NCBI RefSeq assembly: GCF_900094805.1
Contig: NZ_FMAT01000006.1
Coordinates: 114,008-178,007, forward strand
Direction of reading: 5' to 3'
Source of the DNA: Arthrobacter sp. NIO-1057
GTDB lineage: Bacteria > Actinomycetota > Actinomycetes > Actinomycetales > Micrococcaceae
Length of the DNA stretch: 64,000 nt
Under the pieces are notes generated by a model, which was not told where the DNA came from, did no database searches, and saw only the letters and a program-made list of their open reading frames with translations. This document shows positions 26,480 through 35,476 of this stretch, piece by piece. Both the position numbers and the translations under genes were made by a program. The first letter of the stretch is position 1. Every line of letters starts with the position of its first letter.

Positions 26480-27266
26480 GGTTCAATTCCTCGTACTTCA
26501 AATTCTCTAGTTCTTCAGGTTCCGTAGCGGCTAAAGCATCAAGGAAGGCCACGGCAAAGCTTCCCGGCCCCGTGCTTGTGGCTAAGGCCTTTTCTGCGGC
26601 CAGGCCATAAAAACCATGGGCTGCGATGGCGGCTTCGAACGGGTCCTCACTGACGGCAAGCATGCCTGCGTTGAAAGCGCCCAGCGCACAGCCGCCACCG
26701 GTGATTCTGGTCAGTCCGATCCCATTGGTGTGCACCAGCACGGTGCGGTTGGCATCGATGATCGCGTCCGCTTCACCGGAGATGGCAACAACGCACTCAT
26801 GCTCCTTGGCCAATTCACGCCCGGCATCCAAGGCAGCCTGCACGGTATCTGCTGCGTCAACGCCACGACCACTTGAATCCTTGCCCGCTAGGGCCAAGAT
26901 TTCAGAGGCGTTACCGCGGATCAGGGTTGGATGATGCTGCACGATGCGCCGTGCAAAGTTGGTGCGTACCGGCAATGCACCCACGGCCACCGGGTCTAAG
27001 ACCCATGGGGTGCCGGCAGCGCTCGCCGAGAGAACGGCTTCTTCCATGGCCGCCATTTGTTCTTTACTTGGTGTGCCCAGATTGACCAGTACCGCAGAGG
27101 CGATGGCAGCAAAGGGGCCAGCCTCGCCAGGCAGATTCGTCATCGCTGGTGAAGCACCCGAAGCGAGTAGAACATTGGCGGTGAAGTTGGTGACGACAGT
27201 ATTGGTCAGGCAAAAAACCAAGGGGGAGTGTTGCCGATAATTTTGGGCAACGGTAGGCAGAGTCAT
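26472..27266 (-). CDS. thiM: Hydroxyethylthiazole kinase
   Basis: A 264-residue kinase that phosphorylates the thiazole alcohol HET. Typical stretches are [20 protein letters not shown] (15-34), [17 protein letters not shown], a [12 protein letters not shown] strand near 93-104 and the catalytic [11 protein letters not shown] loop near 191. It is the first gene of the operon, with its ATG directly after the TPP riboswitch. Together with TenA and ThiD it marks a salvage pathway; thiC and thiG are not in this window. Confidence 0.95.
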   Translation of the reverse strand: MTLPTVAQNYRQHSPLVFCLTNTVVTNFTANVLLASGASPAMTNLPGEAGPFAAIASAVLVNLGTPSKEQMAAMEEAVLSASAAGTPWVLDPVAVGALPVRTNFARRIVQHHPTLIRGNASEILALAGKDSSGRGVDAADTVQAALDAGRELAKEHECVVAISGEADAIIDANRTVLVHTNGIGLTRITGGGCALGAFNAGMLAVSEDPFEAAIAAHGFYGLAAEKALATSTGPGSFAVAFLDALAATEPEELENLKYEELNHG

Positions 27267-27270
27267 GCGA

Positions 27271-27348
27271 CATCCCTCCGCTAGCGTGAACTAGATCAGG
27301 TTCGACGGGTTTCATCTCAGTCGGCGTCTCCGACACCCCGTGTCACTG
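27271..27348 (-). ncRNA. TPP riboswitch (THI-box) in the thiM leader
   Basis: Read on the minus strand, the conserved elements occur in order: ACACGGGGTGTC, CTGAGATGAAACCCGTC, GAACCTGATC, AGTTCACGCTAGCG and GAGGGA. They are the P2/P4 helices and T-loops of the THI element. The last helix sits next to the thiM ribosome-binding site (GGAGGGATGTC before ATG), so ligand binding should block translation, and no separate terminator hairpin is obvious. The aptamer begins within a few bases of the predicted transcription start. Confidence 0.95.
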
Positions 27349-27354
27349 ATTTAG

Positions 27355-27383
27355 AGAGTACGCAGAAGGGTTGCCGAGAACAA
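27355..27383 (-). promoter_or_regulatory. Promoter of the thiM-thiE-thiD/tenA-NCS2 operon
   Basis: Minus-strand -35 TTGTTC (27383-27378), a 17-base spacer and -10 TACTCT (27360-27355), just upstream of the riboswitch. It sits in the short gap after the GntR gene. Confidence 0.7.
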
Positions 27384-27387
27384 ATCC

Positions 27388-27753
27388 TCAGCGTTCACGT
27401 CGTGCCACCAAAGCCTTGAGGGTGGCGGCATCAACATGCTGCGCAGCGGCTAACTCCCACAGATGGTCTACCGCAGCCACGAGGTCTTCGTGAGCGTCAA
27501 CCGGCTCGCTGAGTTCATTCACTATGGTTCCGGCGCGACGTCTAGAGGAAATGAGCCCTTCGGCTTCTAACTCTTTATAGGCCCGCGCCACCGTTCCGGC
27601 AGCCACACCAAGATCCGTGGCCAGTGCACGAACTGTGGGCAATTTACTGCCTGCTACCAATTCCCCGAGATTGATCAGTGAAGCAATTTGCGAACGAATC
27701 TGTTCATAGGGTGCGGTGGCCGCCTCAAGATCCACACTAATTTGCGTGCTCAT
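27388..27753 (-). CDS. GntR family regulator, YtrA-like short form
   Basis: A 121-residue regulator with an N-terminal winged helix-turn-helix (residues about 12-75: PYEQIRSQIASLINLGELV, LPTVRALATDLGVAAGTVARAYKELEAEGLI) and only a short helical tail. This is the YtrA subfamily layout, with no ligand domain. Such regulators usually control neighbouring membrane or ABC-transport genes. Its ATG overlaps the stop of the membrane protein gene (ATGA). The perfect inverted repeat at 29368-29389 upstream of that gene is a likely operator, giving autoregulation. Confidence 0.9.
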   Translation of the reverse strand: MSTQISVDLEAATAPYEQIRSQIASLINLGELVAGSKLPTVRALATDLGVAAGTVARAYKELEAEGLISSRRRAGTIVNELSEPVDAHEDLVAAVDHLWELAAAQHVDAATLKALVARRER

Positions 27754-29345
27754 GAGGAGATGGTTTTCTTCAGTGACTTGGCTACGCCGCCCACTGGGCG
27801 TTCAAGGAATATGACCGCGGGCAACAAGAAGATTAGGACTGCGAGAAAATCTAGTCGGAAAGGATATTCGTAACCGACCACCAACATCGCAACGATAGCG
27901 GCCGTGATGGTCCGCAAGGAGCGAAGCTCGAAGACTCGGCGATACCAAATTTCCTCGTCTGCCGACACCTCCCATGCAATGTTGGCTCTACGCGAGAACC
28001 AAACAAATCCTAGGTGCGCAGCGATCAATACGACTACCAACGCAATGACAACCATTCTGCTAGGCGCAACGAACCCCCATAGGTAGTCCAGCGGAGGAAA
28101 AATCAAGAAGTATGTGCTCGTGACGACGAACAATCCGGCACAAATATATGGCCACAGGGGGAGACGTGCATAGTGTTTGGAAGCGGCAGAAATTTGGCGC
28201 GAAACCGCATTCACATATCCCAAGTACAGCGCATTGAGGGCCAGGTAAAACAGAGCCACCCCGGTGAGAATCACCAACATCCAGGTCACACGTTCGCCGG
28301 TAGGCATCACATATTCATCAATCTCAGGCAGGGACAACCAAGCGATGAAAAGAACAACGGACGTCAGCGTTGCTGTTGCGACCTGCAGTGAGAGTAACTG
28401 ATCGCGCAGCCTGTTGAACTGTGTTCTCTCCTTGACAGCGACATTTTCAAAATTTGTTGGTGGCCCCCAAAGCAGCATGATGACCGAAATGCCCAGCACA
28501 GCGTAGTTTGCTGTCGAGTCCAAGGTGCCGCCGATTCGGGACATGCTTTCCATGTAGTCGATCCCCGCACCGGACCCATCGATATAGCGCGAGGATTCAT
28601 GATGAAACCATTGGGCTTTGTAGTGCAGTGCTTCTCCGGCCTGGACCGCGATCGACACCGTAACGGTGCGGTAGAGGCGGTTCAACCATGTGGTGCGGAG
28701 CAGCTGGTTGTTGTGCTGTGAGATGCCCGGCAGTGGTTTGCGCCGAAGAATAACAATGGAAGCGATCACCGCTGCCGATATGAGGAATCCTAGGCTCGCA
28801 TAGAGGAACGGTAGGACCTCGCCTGCGGCGCGCAAACCGTCCTGCGACGGGTTGCTGGAGTAATAGTCATCGGTGCTGATTTCAAGTTCGGGTACCGGTG
28901 CAATGGCTGTGACATCACGAACGGAGTAGAGGCCCACACAAGCTAAGACCAGAACGAGGAGCAGCGCGGCTACGAGCTTCTTGGGCATGGGACTGGTCAA
29001 GGAACGTGGGGTGAGGGTCGCGGTGCGTAGCGGTTTTAATTTGCGTGGCCAGGTGTACTGGCTGGCGATATAGATGAAGGCGATCCACACGCCCGGGGTG
29101 GCTGCTACTGCAATGCTCACCGCGGTATCGAGACTACTTTGCTCTTCAATTGGAACGTTGATGGCATCACTGAACCAATTTGATGAGCTGCTGGCGAAGA
29201 AGCCAATGATTGCGCACCAAAACGCATGCTGTCGTGCGCTATTGAGCAAGTTATTGCCATTGGTTGGACCATAGATCCGCAACAGAAAATAAACGATCAA
29301 CGCAGCTACCGCGAACGTGCCGAATTGTGATGACAGAGATTCCAT
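27750..29345 (-). CDS. Large multi-spanning membrane protein paired with a GntR regulator
   Basis: A 531-residue protein with about 12 predicted hydrophobic helices. There is an extracytoplasmic loop of about 30 residues around VPELEISTDDYYSSNPSQDG (about 153-172), and a second polar loop around GEALHYKAQWFHHESSRYIDG is notably rich in His/Tyr/Trp. I do not recognise the family. There are no ATPase or MFS motifs. It is the first gene of a two-gene operon with the YtrA-like regulator, whose relatives often respond to cell-envelope stress. G+C is visibly lower than in the neighbouring metabolic genes. A role in export or envelope sensing is speculation. Confidence 0.75.
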   Translation of the reverse strand: MESLSSQFGTFAVAALIVYFLLRIYGPTNGNNLLNSARQHAFWCAIIGFFASSSSNWFSDAINVPIEEQSSLDTAVSIAVAATPGVWIAFIYIASQYTWPRKLKPLRTATLTPRSLTSPMPKKLVAALLLVLVLACVGLYSVRDVTAIAPVPELEISTDDYYSSNPSQDGLRAAGEVLPFLYASLGFLISAAVIASIVILRRKPLPGISQHNNQLLRTTWLNRLYRTVTVSIAVQAGEALHYKAQWFHHESSRYIDGSGAGIDYMESMSRIGGTLDSTANYAVLGISVIMLLWGPPTNFENVAVKERTQFNRLRDQLLSLQVATATLTSVVLFIAWLSLPEIDEYVMPTGERVTWMLVILTGVALFYLALNALYLGYVNAVSRQISAASKHYARLPLWPYICAGLFVVTSTYFLIFPPLDYLWGFVAPSRMVVIALVVVLIAAHLGFVWFSRRANIAWEVSADEEIWYRRVFELRSLRTITAAIVAMLVVGYEYPFRLDFLAVLIFLLPAVIFLERPVGGVAKSLKKTISS

Positions 29346-29367
29346 GTGTTCCTCCCGAAGACCTTTA

Positions 29368-29389
29368 ATGTATCAAATACTTGATACAT
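29368..29389. promoter_or_regulatory. Probable GntR/YtrA operator (perfect inverted repeat)
   Basis: Arms TGTATCAA and TTGATACA are exact complements separated by ATAC, with one more A/T pair outside (22 bases). It lies 23 bases upstream of the membrane protein start. The symmetry and A+T richness fit GntR-family operators. Confidence 0.75.
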
Positions 29390-29411
29390 AATGAATGCGG
29401 AGAGGAATTAT

Positions 29412-29442
29412 TTGATGAAAAACCCTCGGGGTGCCGTACGCT
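29412..29442 (+). promoter_or_regulatory. Probable promoter of a leaderless aldehyde dehydrogenase transcript
   Basis: TTGATG (29412-29417), a 19-base spacer (slightly long) and TACGCT (29437-29442), then exactly six bases to the ATG at 29449. Confidence 0.5.
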
Positions 29443-29448
29443 CAAATC

Positions 29449-30882
29449 ATGGGTCTGTTTACTTCCACTCCAATGCCGGAACCTGTTGGCGATTCTGCCC
29501 CTCCGGTAGATGAGCATCCGTCGCGTATTGCCACGGTTCTGAACCATCTGCGCCGTTCAGCCGACGCGCGAATTACCCACCCGCGCCGCTTCCGAGTACA
29601 GCAACTGCGAGCACTGGAAAAGATGCTGGAAGAGCACCTCGATGACTTCTTGCAGGCACTCAACGATGACCTCGGAAAAAGCCCCACCGAAGCAAAATTT
29701 GCTGAGGTTGATGTGGTGCGCGCGGAAATCGATTTTGCGCTGAGGCACCTGGCCGAGTGGATGGACAGTACTGGCGTGAAAGTGCCGCTTGCACTGCAAC
29801 CGGCAATCGCCAAGATTGAACCACGCCCCTTGGGTGTTGTCTTGATCCTGGGTGCCTGGAACTACCCATTACAGTTGGTACTTGCACCGCTGGTGGCGGC
29901 CATTGCCGCCGGCAACGCAGCGGTAATCAAACCCTCGGAGCTCGCCCCGGCCACCTCGGGAGCCCTTGCGAAGTTCCTTCCCCTGTATCTCGATGAGCGT
30001 GTCTTCGCTGTCATTGAAGGAGGCGTAGACACCGCGACCGAACTATTGGCTGCACGCTGGGATCACATCTTCTACACCGGAAGTGAGCGGGTGGCGAAGA
30101 TTGTCGCCATGGCGGCAGCTAAGCACCTGACTCCGACCACTTTGGAGCTTGGCGGAAAGTCCCCGGCAGTAGTCGATAACCATTCGCCGGCCACGGCAAA
30201 GAGACTGGCCTATGCGAAGTTTATGAATGCTGGACAGACCTGCGTAGCCCCGGACTACATCTTGTGCATCGGTGATGCCGCCCCATTGATCAGTCGTTTG
30301 ACTCAGGCCATCACCAGTTTCTACGGCAAAGAGCCGATCACCCATCAGGACTATGGGCGGATTGCCAGCCGTCAGCACTTTGACCGTTTGCTAGCGATGA
30401 TGGAACAGGGTGAAGTGGTTGCCGGTGGTGAGTATGACGAAGAAACGCTGCGTATCGCCCCGACCATCTTGCGTAATGTCACCCTCGATGGGACCTTGAT
30501 GACCGAGGAAATTTTCGGTCCAATTCTCCCAATCGTTGAGGTCAAGACCTTCGAAGAAGCCTTGGAATTTATTGCTCAGCGCCCATCTCCACTGGCGGCC
30601 TACCTGATGAGTGAGAGTCCTCGACTGCAGTCGATATTCTCAGATCGGGTTCGTGCTGGAGCGATCGTGCACAACGCTCCGTTGGCGCAAATGGTCATCC
30701 CGACCCTCCCATTTGGCGGGGTAGGTGCTAGCGGCATGGGTTCATATCACGGCAAACATGGCTTTGACCGACTTTCGCAGATGCGATCAGAACTCAACAA
30801 AACCACGGTGGTCGACACCCTGAGCGCAATTTATCCTCCATATTCGTGGGCTAAGCGAAAGATTATTGATCGCTTACTGTAG
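29449..30882 (+). CDS. Aldehyde dehydrogenase, ALDH3-like
   Basis: A 477-residue NAD(P)-dependent aldehyde dehydrogenase. The oxyanion segment GAWNYPLQLVLAP (about 139), cofactor motif FYTGSERVAKIV (about 204), general-base Glu in ELGGKSP (E233) and nucleophile Cys in GQTCVAPDY (C265) are intact. The lack of extended N- and C-terminal arms and the sequence pattern fit class 3 (fatty, aromatic or coniferyl aldehyde) enzymes. The ATG at 29449 is preferred to the in-frame GTG at 29431 because a TACGCT box lies exactly six bases upstream and no ribosome-binding site is seen. It stands alone between divergent and downstream units. The substrate is unknown. Confidence 0.92.
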   Translation: MGLFTSTPMPEPVGDSAPPVDEHPSRIATVLNHLRRSADARITHPRRFRVQQLRALEKMLEEHLDDFLQALNDDLGKSPTEAKFAEVDVVRAEIDFALRHLAEWMDSTGVKVPLALQPAIAKIEPRPLGVVLILGAWNYPLQLVLAPLVAAIAAGNAAVIKPSELAPATSGALAKFLPLYLDERVFAVIEGGVDTATELLAARWDHIFYTGSERVAKIVAMAAAKHLTPTTLELGGKSPAVVDNHSPATAKRLAYAKFMNAGQTCVAPDYILCIGDAAPLISRLTQAITSFYGKEPITHQDYGRIASRQHFDRLLAMMEQGEVVAGGEYDEETLRIAPTILRNVTLDGTLMTEEIFGPILPIVEVKTFEEALEFIAQRPSPLAAYLMSESPRLQSIFSDRVRAGAIVHNAPLAQMVIPTLPFGGVGASGMGSYHGKHGFDRLSQMRSELNKTTVVDTLSAIYPPYSWAKRKIIDRLL

Positions 30883-30961
30883 CGCGGTTCATAGCTTTAT
30901 GACTGGTCAGAGTGCTTGGATTGAAAGGTTGGAAATTTCTAAGCATCAGGAGATGTAACGC

Positions 30962-32410
30962 ATGACTGTGCCCGCACCGTCCAAGGACGGCCTGAAGCGT
31001 GGCCTCAAAGCTCGCCATATGCAGATGATTGCCATTGGCGGCTCAATTGGTACCGGACTATTCGTCGCGTCCGGCGGCACAATCTCTGAAGCTGGCCCAG
31101 GTGGCGCGCTCGTAGCCTACGCTCTCATCGGCATCATGGTGCTGCTACTGATGCAATCCCTTGGCGAAATGAGTGCGCGTCTTCCGGTAGCGGGATCCTT
31201 CCAGACCTACGCCACTGTTTTCGTAAACAGACACTTTGGCTTTGCGATTGGCTGGAACTACTGGTTCAACTGGGCAATTACCGTCGCCGCTGAACTGGTA
31301 GCAGCCGGAATCGTGATGTCCTACTGGTTGCCAGACGTCCCTGGGTGGATCTGGGCCGCGGTCTTCCTTGTATTGCTCACCGGACTTAATGCCCTGTCTT
31401 CCAAGGCCTTTGGTGAGGGTGAGTACTGGTTGGCGGCCATCAAGGTCGTGACAGTGATTGTCTTCCTAGTGTGTGGTTTCGCGATGATCTTCGGCATCAT
31501 CGGTGGAACCTCTCCGGGTTTCAGCAACTGGACCGACGGTGAAGCACCGTTTGTCGGTGGCTGGCTTTCCATCGTTTCAGTCTTCATGATCGCTGGTTTC
31601 TCATTCCAGGGAACCGAGCTGGTTGGTGTTGCTGCTGGTGAAGCAGAAAACCCACAGCGAGATGTTCCAAAGGCCATCAAGACCATCTTCTGGCGCATCA
31701 TGCTCTTCTACATCGGTGCCATCTTTGTCATCGGTATGTTGATCCCTTATCTGGATCCCTCGCTACTTTCATCCGAAGCGTCGGATATTGCGACTTCGCC
31801 ATTCACCTTGGTCTTTGAGCGAGCTGGCATTGCCTTCGCTGCGGCCCTGATGAACGCAGTGATCCTCTCGGCGATTCTCTCGGCCGGTAACTCCGGTCTA
31901 TATGCCTCTGCGCGTATGCTTTACTCGATGGCGAAAGACGGTAAAGCGCCGAAGATTTTTGGTCGCCTCAACAAGCGTGGAGTTCCCGTACCGGCCATGC
32001 TGTTGACCGCCTCGGTAGGACTCTTTGGGTTCCTGACGGCGATTATCGGACAGGGTGAAGCCTATACCTGGCTGCTGAATGTATCCGGGCTATCTGGGTT
32101 TATTGCTTGGGTTGGTATTGCGGTGAGCCATTACAAGTTCCGTAAGGCATATATAGCCAGCGGCCAGAGCCTTGCTGATCTGCCGTATAAGGCTCCGTTG
32201 TTCCCACTGGGCCCCATCCTCGCCTTTGCCATTCTGCTGGTTGTTATCGCAGGTCAGAATTACCAGGCGGTGCTGGATGGCAACCTGCTGCAGATGGCCT
32301 CAAGCTATGTCGGTCTTCCGATCTTCCTCTTGCTGTGGCTGGGCCACTGGTTGGCTACTCGTAAGCAGCCAACCGAGGTTATCGACCCATGGACTGCGAA
32401 GTTGAACTAG
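30962..32410 (+). CDS. Amino acid permease (APC superfamily, AAT family, LysP-like)
   Basis: A 482-residue, 12-helix amino-acid:proton symporter. Helix 1 carries [17 protein letters not shown] (about 22-38), the substrate-binding unwound region, followed by [41 protein letters not shown] and [25 protein letters not shown] (about 219) are AAT signatures. It resembles lysine or aromatic amino acid permeases, but the specificity is not certain. AGGAG lies about seven bases before the ATG. Its TAG stop shares four bases (CTAG) with the stop of the convergent pgm gene, so no terminator space exists between them. Confidence 0.92.
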   Translation: MTVPAPSKDGLKRGLKARHMQMIAIGGSIGTGLFVASGGTISEAGPGGALVAYALIGIMVLLLMQSLGEMSARLPVAGSFQTYATVFVNRHFGFAIGWNYWFNWAITVAAELVAAGIVMSYWLPDVPGWIWAAVFLVLLTGLNALSSKAFGEGEYWLAAIKVVTVIVFLVCGFAMIFGIIGGTSPGFSNWTDGEAPFVGGWLSIVSVFMIAGFSFQGTELVGVAAGEAENPQRDVPKAIKTIFWRIMLFYIGAIFVIGMLIPYLDPSLLSSEASDIATSPFTLVFERAGIAFAAALMNAVILSAILSAGNSGLYASARMLYSMAKDGKAPKIFGRLNKRGVPVPAMLLTASVGLFGFLTAIIGQGEAYTWLLNVSGLSGFIAWVGIAVSHYKFRKAYIASGQSLADLPYKAPLFPLGPILAFAILLVVIAGQNYQAVLDGNLLQMASSYVGLPIFLLLWLGHWLATRKQPTEVIDPWTAKLN

Positions 32411-34044
32411 CCAGCCAGCGCGGCGTCAACAATCACCCGAGCTTCTGCGAGCACTTGCTGCAGATGCTCGGGAGATTTTGTTGATTCTGCATAAATTTTG
32501 TAGATGTCCTCGGTACCCGAGGGACGGGCAGCGAACCACGCGTGCTCGCTCGCGACCTTCAAGCCACCAATGGCGAAACCAGCTGCTTCGGTCACCTTCG
32601 CGGTGATCGTATCGCCAGCCAATTCGGTGGCAGAGACCATCGAAGGATCCAACTTTGCCAGTACTGACTTCTGCTCGCGATTAGCCGGAGCATCAAAGCG
32701 GTCATAGAAGCTATAGCCGTGGCGCTCTACTAATTGGGCGTGCAACTGGCTTGGGCTCTTGCCGGTCACAGCGCGCATTTCGCTAGCCAGCAGGGCCAGC
32801 ATCAGCCCGTCTTTATCAGTGCTGAAGGCCTTGCCGCTGAAATCTAAGAAACTAGCACCAGCAGACTCTTCACCGCAGAATGCCACCTTGCCCGAGGCTA
32901 GTGGTTCAACGAAGTATTTAAAGCCCACCGGCACCTCGCGCAAGGTGCGGCCATGGGAGGCCACCACCTTGTCGATGAGTACCGAGGAGACTAAGGTCTT
33001 GCCGATCTGCGCATCTGCTGGCCAATTCTCACGATGGGTCAGTAGGTAGTCGATAGCTACCGCCAAGAAGTGGTTGGGGTTCATCAAGCCCGCGTCCGGG
33101 GTGACGATACCGTGGCGGTCAGCATCCGCGTCATTGCCGGTGGCAATGTCGTATTTTTCGCGATTTGCTACCAAGGACGCCATGGCATGAGCTGAGGAAC
33201 AGTCCATGCGGATCTTGCCGTCTTTATCTAGGGTCATGAAGCCGAAGCGCGGATCAACACTCTCATTGACCACTTCTAGATTCAATCCGTACCGGCGTCC
33301 GATTTCGCTCCAGTAATGTACCGAAGCACCACCCAACGGATCAGCTCCGATAGAGATGCCCGAATCTGCAATGGCCTTAAAGTCGATGACTTCAGCCAGG
33401 TCGGTAATGTAGAGCTCGCGGAAGTCGAACGGCTTGGCGTTGGCTTTGTTTCTCTTGATCTGCCCGCTGGCCAACAGCTCGTTGGCACGCGCTGCGATGG
33501 GTCCGGTGATCTCAGATTCTGCTGGGCCACCATGCGGAGGATTGTACTTAATGCCACCGTCCGTTGGTGGGTTGTGCGATGGGGTGATGATCAGCCCATC
33601 GGCCTGGTCCTTGCCGCGGGCGTTGTGGACCAAGATTGCGTGGCTCACCGCAGGGGTAGGCGTCAGGCCGTCTTCGGCCAATACCTCGATGTTATTTCCA
33701 GCCAGTACCTCAAGTGCGGTTTGGTAGGCCGGTTCGGAGAGTGCGTGGCTGTCCTTGCCCACATACATTGGACCGGTGATCCCGGCAGCTACACGGTAGT
33801 CCACCACGGCTTGGGTGATAGCGGCGATATGAGCTTCGTTAAAGGTGCCGTTGAGCGAGGTGCCACGGTGCCCCGAGGTGCCGAAGATGACTGCCTGGTC
33901 TGGGTTGTTAGTGGAGGGCGTGATGTCGCTGTAGGCGTCGAGCACCTCCTGAAGATTAATCAGGTCGGATTCGTTAGCTGGCTGGCCAGCTCGAAGATGT
34001 GCCACAGATTGCCTCTCAGTTTGATGCGCTTTATGCGAATTCAT
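32407..34044 (-). CDS. pgm: Alpha-D-glucose phosphate-specific phosphoglucomutase
   Basis: A 545-residue enzyme interconverting glucose-1-phosphate and glucose-6-phosphate. All four family signatures are visible: phosphoserine loop [11 protein letters not shown] (near 155-165), metal loop [10 protein letters not shown] (near 305), sugar loop GEESAGASF (near 390) and phosphate loop [15 protein letters not shown] (near 515). The ATG at 34044 has TACTAT exactly six bases upstream and no ribosome-binding site, so a leaderless message is likely. It could take the glucose-1-phosphate of other pathways, while the GH65 fusion makes the beta anomer, which needs its own mutase domain. Confidence 0.95.
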   Translation of the reverse strand: MNSHKAHQTERQSVAHLRAGQPANESDLINLQEVLDAYSDITPSTNNPDQAVIFGTSGHRGTSLNGTFNEAHIAAITQAVVDYRVAAGITGPMYVGKDSHALSEPAYQTALEVLAGNNIEVLAEDGLTPTPAVSHAILVHNARGKDQADGLIITPSHNPPTDGGIKYNPPHGGPAESEITGPIAARANELLASGQIKRNKANAKPFDFRELYITDLAEVIDFKAIADSGISIGADPLGGASVHYWSEIGRRYGLNLEVVNESVDPRFGFMTLDKDGKIRMDCSSAHAMASLVANREKYDIATGNDADADRHGIVTPDAGLMNPNHFLAVAIDYLLTHRENWPADAQIGKTLVSSVLIDKVVASHGRTLREVPVGFKYFVEPLASGKVAFCGEESAGASFLDFSGKAFSTDKDGLMLALLASEMRAVTGKSPSQLHAQLVERHGYSFYDRFDAPANREQKSVLAKLDPSMVSATELAGDTITAKVTEAAGFAIGGLKVASEHAWFAARPSGTEDIYKIYAESTKSPEHLQQVLAEARVIVDAALAG

Positions 34045-34050
34045 AGAAGA

Positions 34051-34056
34051 ATAGTA
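34051..34056 (-). promoter_or_regulatory. -10 box of leaderless pgm
   Basis: TACTAT on the minus strand, six bases before the pgm ATG. It lies in a 16-base divergent gap shared with the DUF4190 gene. Confidence 0.55.
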
Positions 34057-34060
34057 GGTG

Positions 34061-34384
34061 ATGAGCTACTACCAGTATCCGCAATATCCCTACCAGCCAC
34101 CTCGAGAGTCCACCGGATTATCCGTGGCTTCCTTAGTGCTGGGCATCTTATCGATGTTGGGCTTTGCTGCTATTATCCTCGTTCCGCTGGCCGGAGTCAT
34201 TACGGGACACATGGCCTACCGTCGTGAACCGCAATCTAGAGGCTTGGCTTTAGCTGGACTCATCACCTCATGGTTCGGATTAGCCCTAGCCATCCTCGCG
34301 TACGCGGCAATGATCTGGTTTATCTGGTTCATCGGTTCCGAGTACGGAAGCTATTCCTATGACGAGAACATGACCTACTCGTAA
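34061..34384 (+). CDS. Small DUF4190-type membrane protein
   Basis: A 107-residue protein. A Tyr/Pro/Gln-rich cytoplasmic head (residues 1-16) is followed by two transmembrane helices ([19 protein letters not shown] and [20 protein letters not shown]), with the conserved [13 protein letters not shown] between them, the DUF4190 pattern. The function is unknown; similar heads occur in actinobacterial membrane proteins linked to the envelope. The ATG at 34061 directly follows an in-frame GTG at 34058, and either could be used. It is divergent from pgm with 16 bases between the starts. Confidence 0.78.
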   Translation: MSYYQYPQYPYQPPRESTGLSVASLVLGILSMLGFAAIILVPLAGVITGHMAYRREPQSRGLALAGLITSWFGLALAILAYAAMIWFIWFIGSEYGSYSYDENMTYS

Positions 34385-34405
34385 ATAGACCAAGCCATGC
34401 TATAT

Positions 34406-34436
34406 TATCGATAATCGTTGTTAACGAATATCGATA
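34406..34436. promoter_or_regulatory. Long inverted-repeat operator of the DUF2975/XRE operon
   Basis: Left arm TATCGATAATCGTT and right arm AACGAATATCGATA (13 of 14 positions complementary) are separated by GTT. Each arm ends in the palindrome TATCGATA. It lies just upstream of the GTG at 34445 and a TATATT box overlaps its left edge. The small XRE regulator encoded downstream is the probable binder. Confidence 0.72.
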
Positions 34437-34444
34437 GGTTTGTT

Positions 34445-35206
34445 GTGAGCATACTATTTCCATCGCTGCTGATACTCTGCTTGCTTGGGGTGCTGGTCGT
34501 TCTCGGAATAGCTTACGCATTGCGCGGCAGGGCATCCAGTGCGGACGGGGTTCTCGCCTTCACCAGGGTCATCGCCTGGATCGCTCTGATCCTGATCAGT
34601 GGTTCGGCGCTCATTGGCATCGTGACCGCGCTTGCCAATGGGGAGATGAACGTCCAGGTGCCGGTTGAGCCCTACTGGCCGCAGTATCCTTCGGTCATAA
34701 GCGTCACTCCTGACCATGCGGGAACCGTACACAGCGAAATCACGACGGTCTCGGTCACCGCAACGAACCTGGGCTTTGCAACGCGCGGACTGTTGGCCGC
34801 AGGCATGCTGGTCTCCGGGCTGGCCGCGGTCGCGGTGCTGGCGGCGGTCATCACCCTTTGCAACAAACTTATTTCCGCCAAGCCGTTCAGTGGCTCCCTG
34901 CTGCGAATGGGCAGGCTCTCCGCTGGGGCTCTGGCTTTTGGAACTCTGCTCGGCCAGACACTTACCGGTATTGGCACTTACCGGGTCGGCGAAGAAGCAC
35001 TGAGGGTCGACGGGTATGCAAGTGTAGGCGAGCAAGAATTCCCCGGTTCCTCGCCCTGGCCGGAGCCGACCTTCTCCATCGACTATGAATTTGGGCCGTT
35101 GTTCATGGCTCTGGCCATTTTAGTTGTGGTTGAGCTGGTGAATGCTGGAATGCGCTTGGCTCGGCAGAACGAGCGGTTGAAACACGATACCGACGGATTG
35201 GTGTAG
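34445..35206 (+). CDS. DUF2975 family membrane protein
   Basis: A 253-residue membrane protein with four hydrophobic helices (about 1-22, 42-63, 113-136 and 223-240) and an external loop of about 45 residues. The DUF2975 stretch is the helix-3 region with NKLISAKPFSGSLLRMGRLS, followed by YEFGPLFMALAILVVVELVNAG. The frame can be extended to TTG 34418, but that codon lies inside the inverted repeat, so GTG 34445 is chosen. DUF2975 genes are typically coupled to a tiny XRE regulator, as here (3-base gap). The function is unknown, probably a regulated membrane component. Confidence 0.78.
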   Translation: MSILFPSLLILCLLGVLVVLGIAYALRGRASSADGVLAFTRVIAWIALILISGSALIGIVTALANGEMNVQVPVEPYWPQYPSVISVTPDHAGTVHSEITTVSVTATNLGFATRGLLAAGMLVSGLAAVAVLAAVITLCNKLISAKPFSGSLLRMGRLSAGALAFGTLLGQTLTGIGTYRVGEEALRVDGYASVGEQEFPGSSPWPEPTFSIDYEFGPLFMALAILVVVELVNAGMRLARQNERLKHDTDGLV

Positions 35207-35209
35207 CTG

Positions 35210-35419
35210 GTGGAACTTCGCGGCGTACACTGCCGATTAACTGAATTGCTTGCCGAACGCGAAATTACTGTGACTCAGTTGAGCGAGATAGTTGGCGTGT
35301 CGGTGGTGAACCTTTCGGTCCTTAAAAACGACCGCGCAAAGGCAATCCGTTTCAGCACTCTAGTCGCCATTTGCCATGCGCTGGGTTGCGAGATCGGCGA
35401 CCTGCTGGTGCTTCGTTAA
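35210..35419 (+). CDS. Small XRE-type helix-turn-helix regulator (YozG-like)
   Basis: A 69-residue protein that is essentially a single helix-turn-helix domain: LTELLAEREITVTQLSEIVGVSVVNLSVLKN, then RFSTLVAICHALGCEIGDLL. This is the YozG-like form that accompanies DUF2975 proteins. It starts at GTG 35210, three bases after the DUF2975 stop. It is the likely ligand of the inverted repeat at 34406-34436, so the operon would be autoregulated. Confidence 0.88.
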   Translation: MELRGVHCRLTELLAEREITVTQLSEIVGVSVVNLSVLKNDRAKAIRFSTLVAICHALGCEIGDLLVLR

Positions 35420-35420
35420 A

Positions 35421-35461
35421 ACCGCGGCGCGGACCTTCGCTAAGAAGATCCGCGCCGCGGT
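35421..35461. terminator. Hairpin between convergent XRE and peptide-transporter genes
   Basis: A 13-base-pair G+C-rich stem (ACCGCGGCGCGGA with its exact complement at 35449-35461) and a 15-base loop. No T run follows, so it is a G+C-type or mRNA-end structure serving both strands. Confidence 0.7.
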
Positions 35462-35476
35462 GTCGTCGCGCTCAGT

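Noticed and set aside
33316..34227. 303-codon plus-strand frame
   Set aside because: It lies antisense to pgm and reads through the DUF4190 start in another frame. No recognisable protein.
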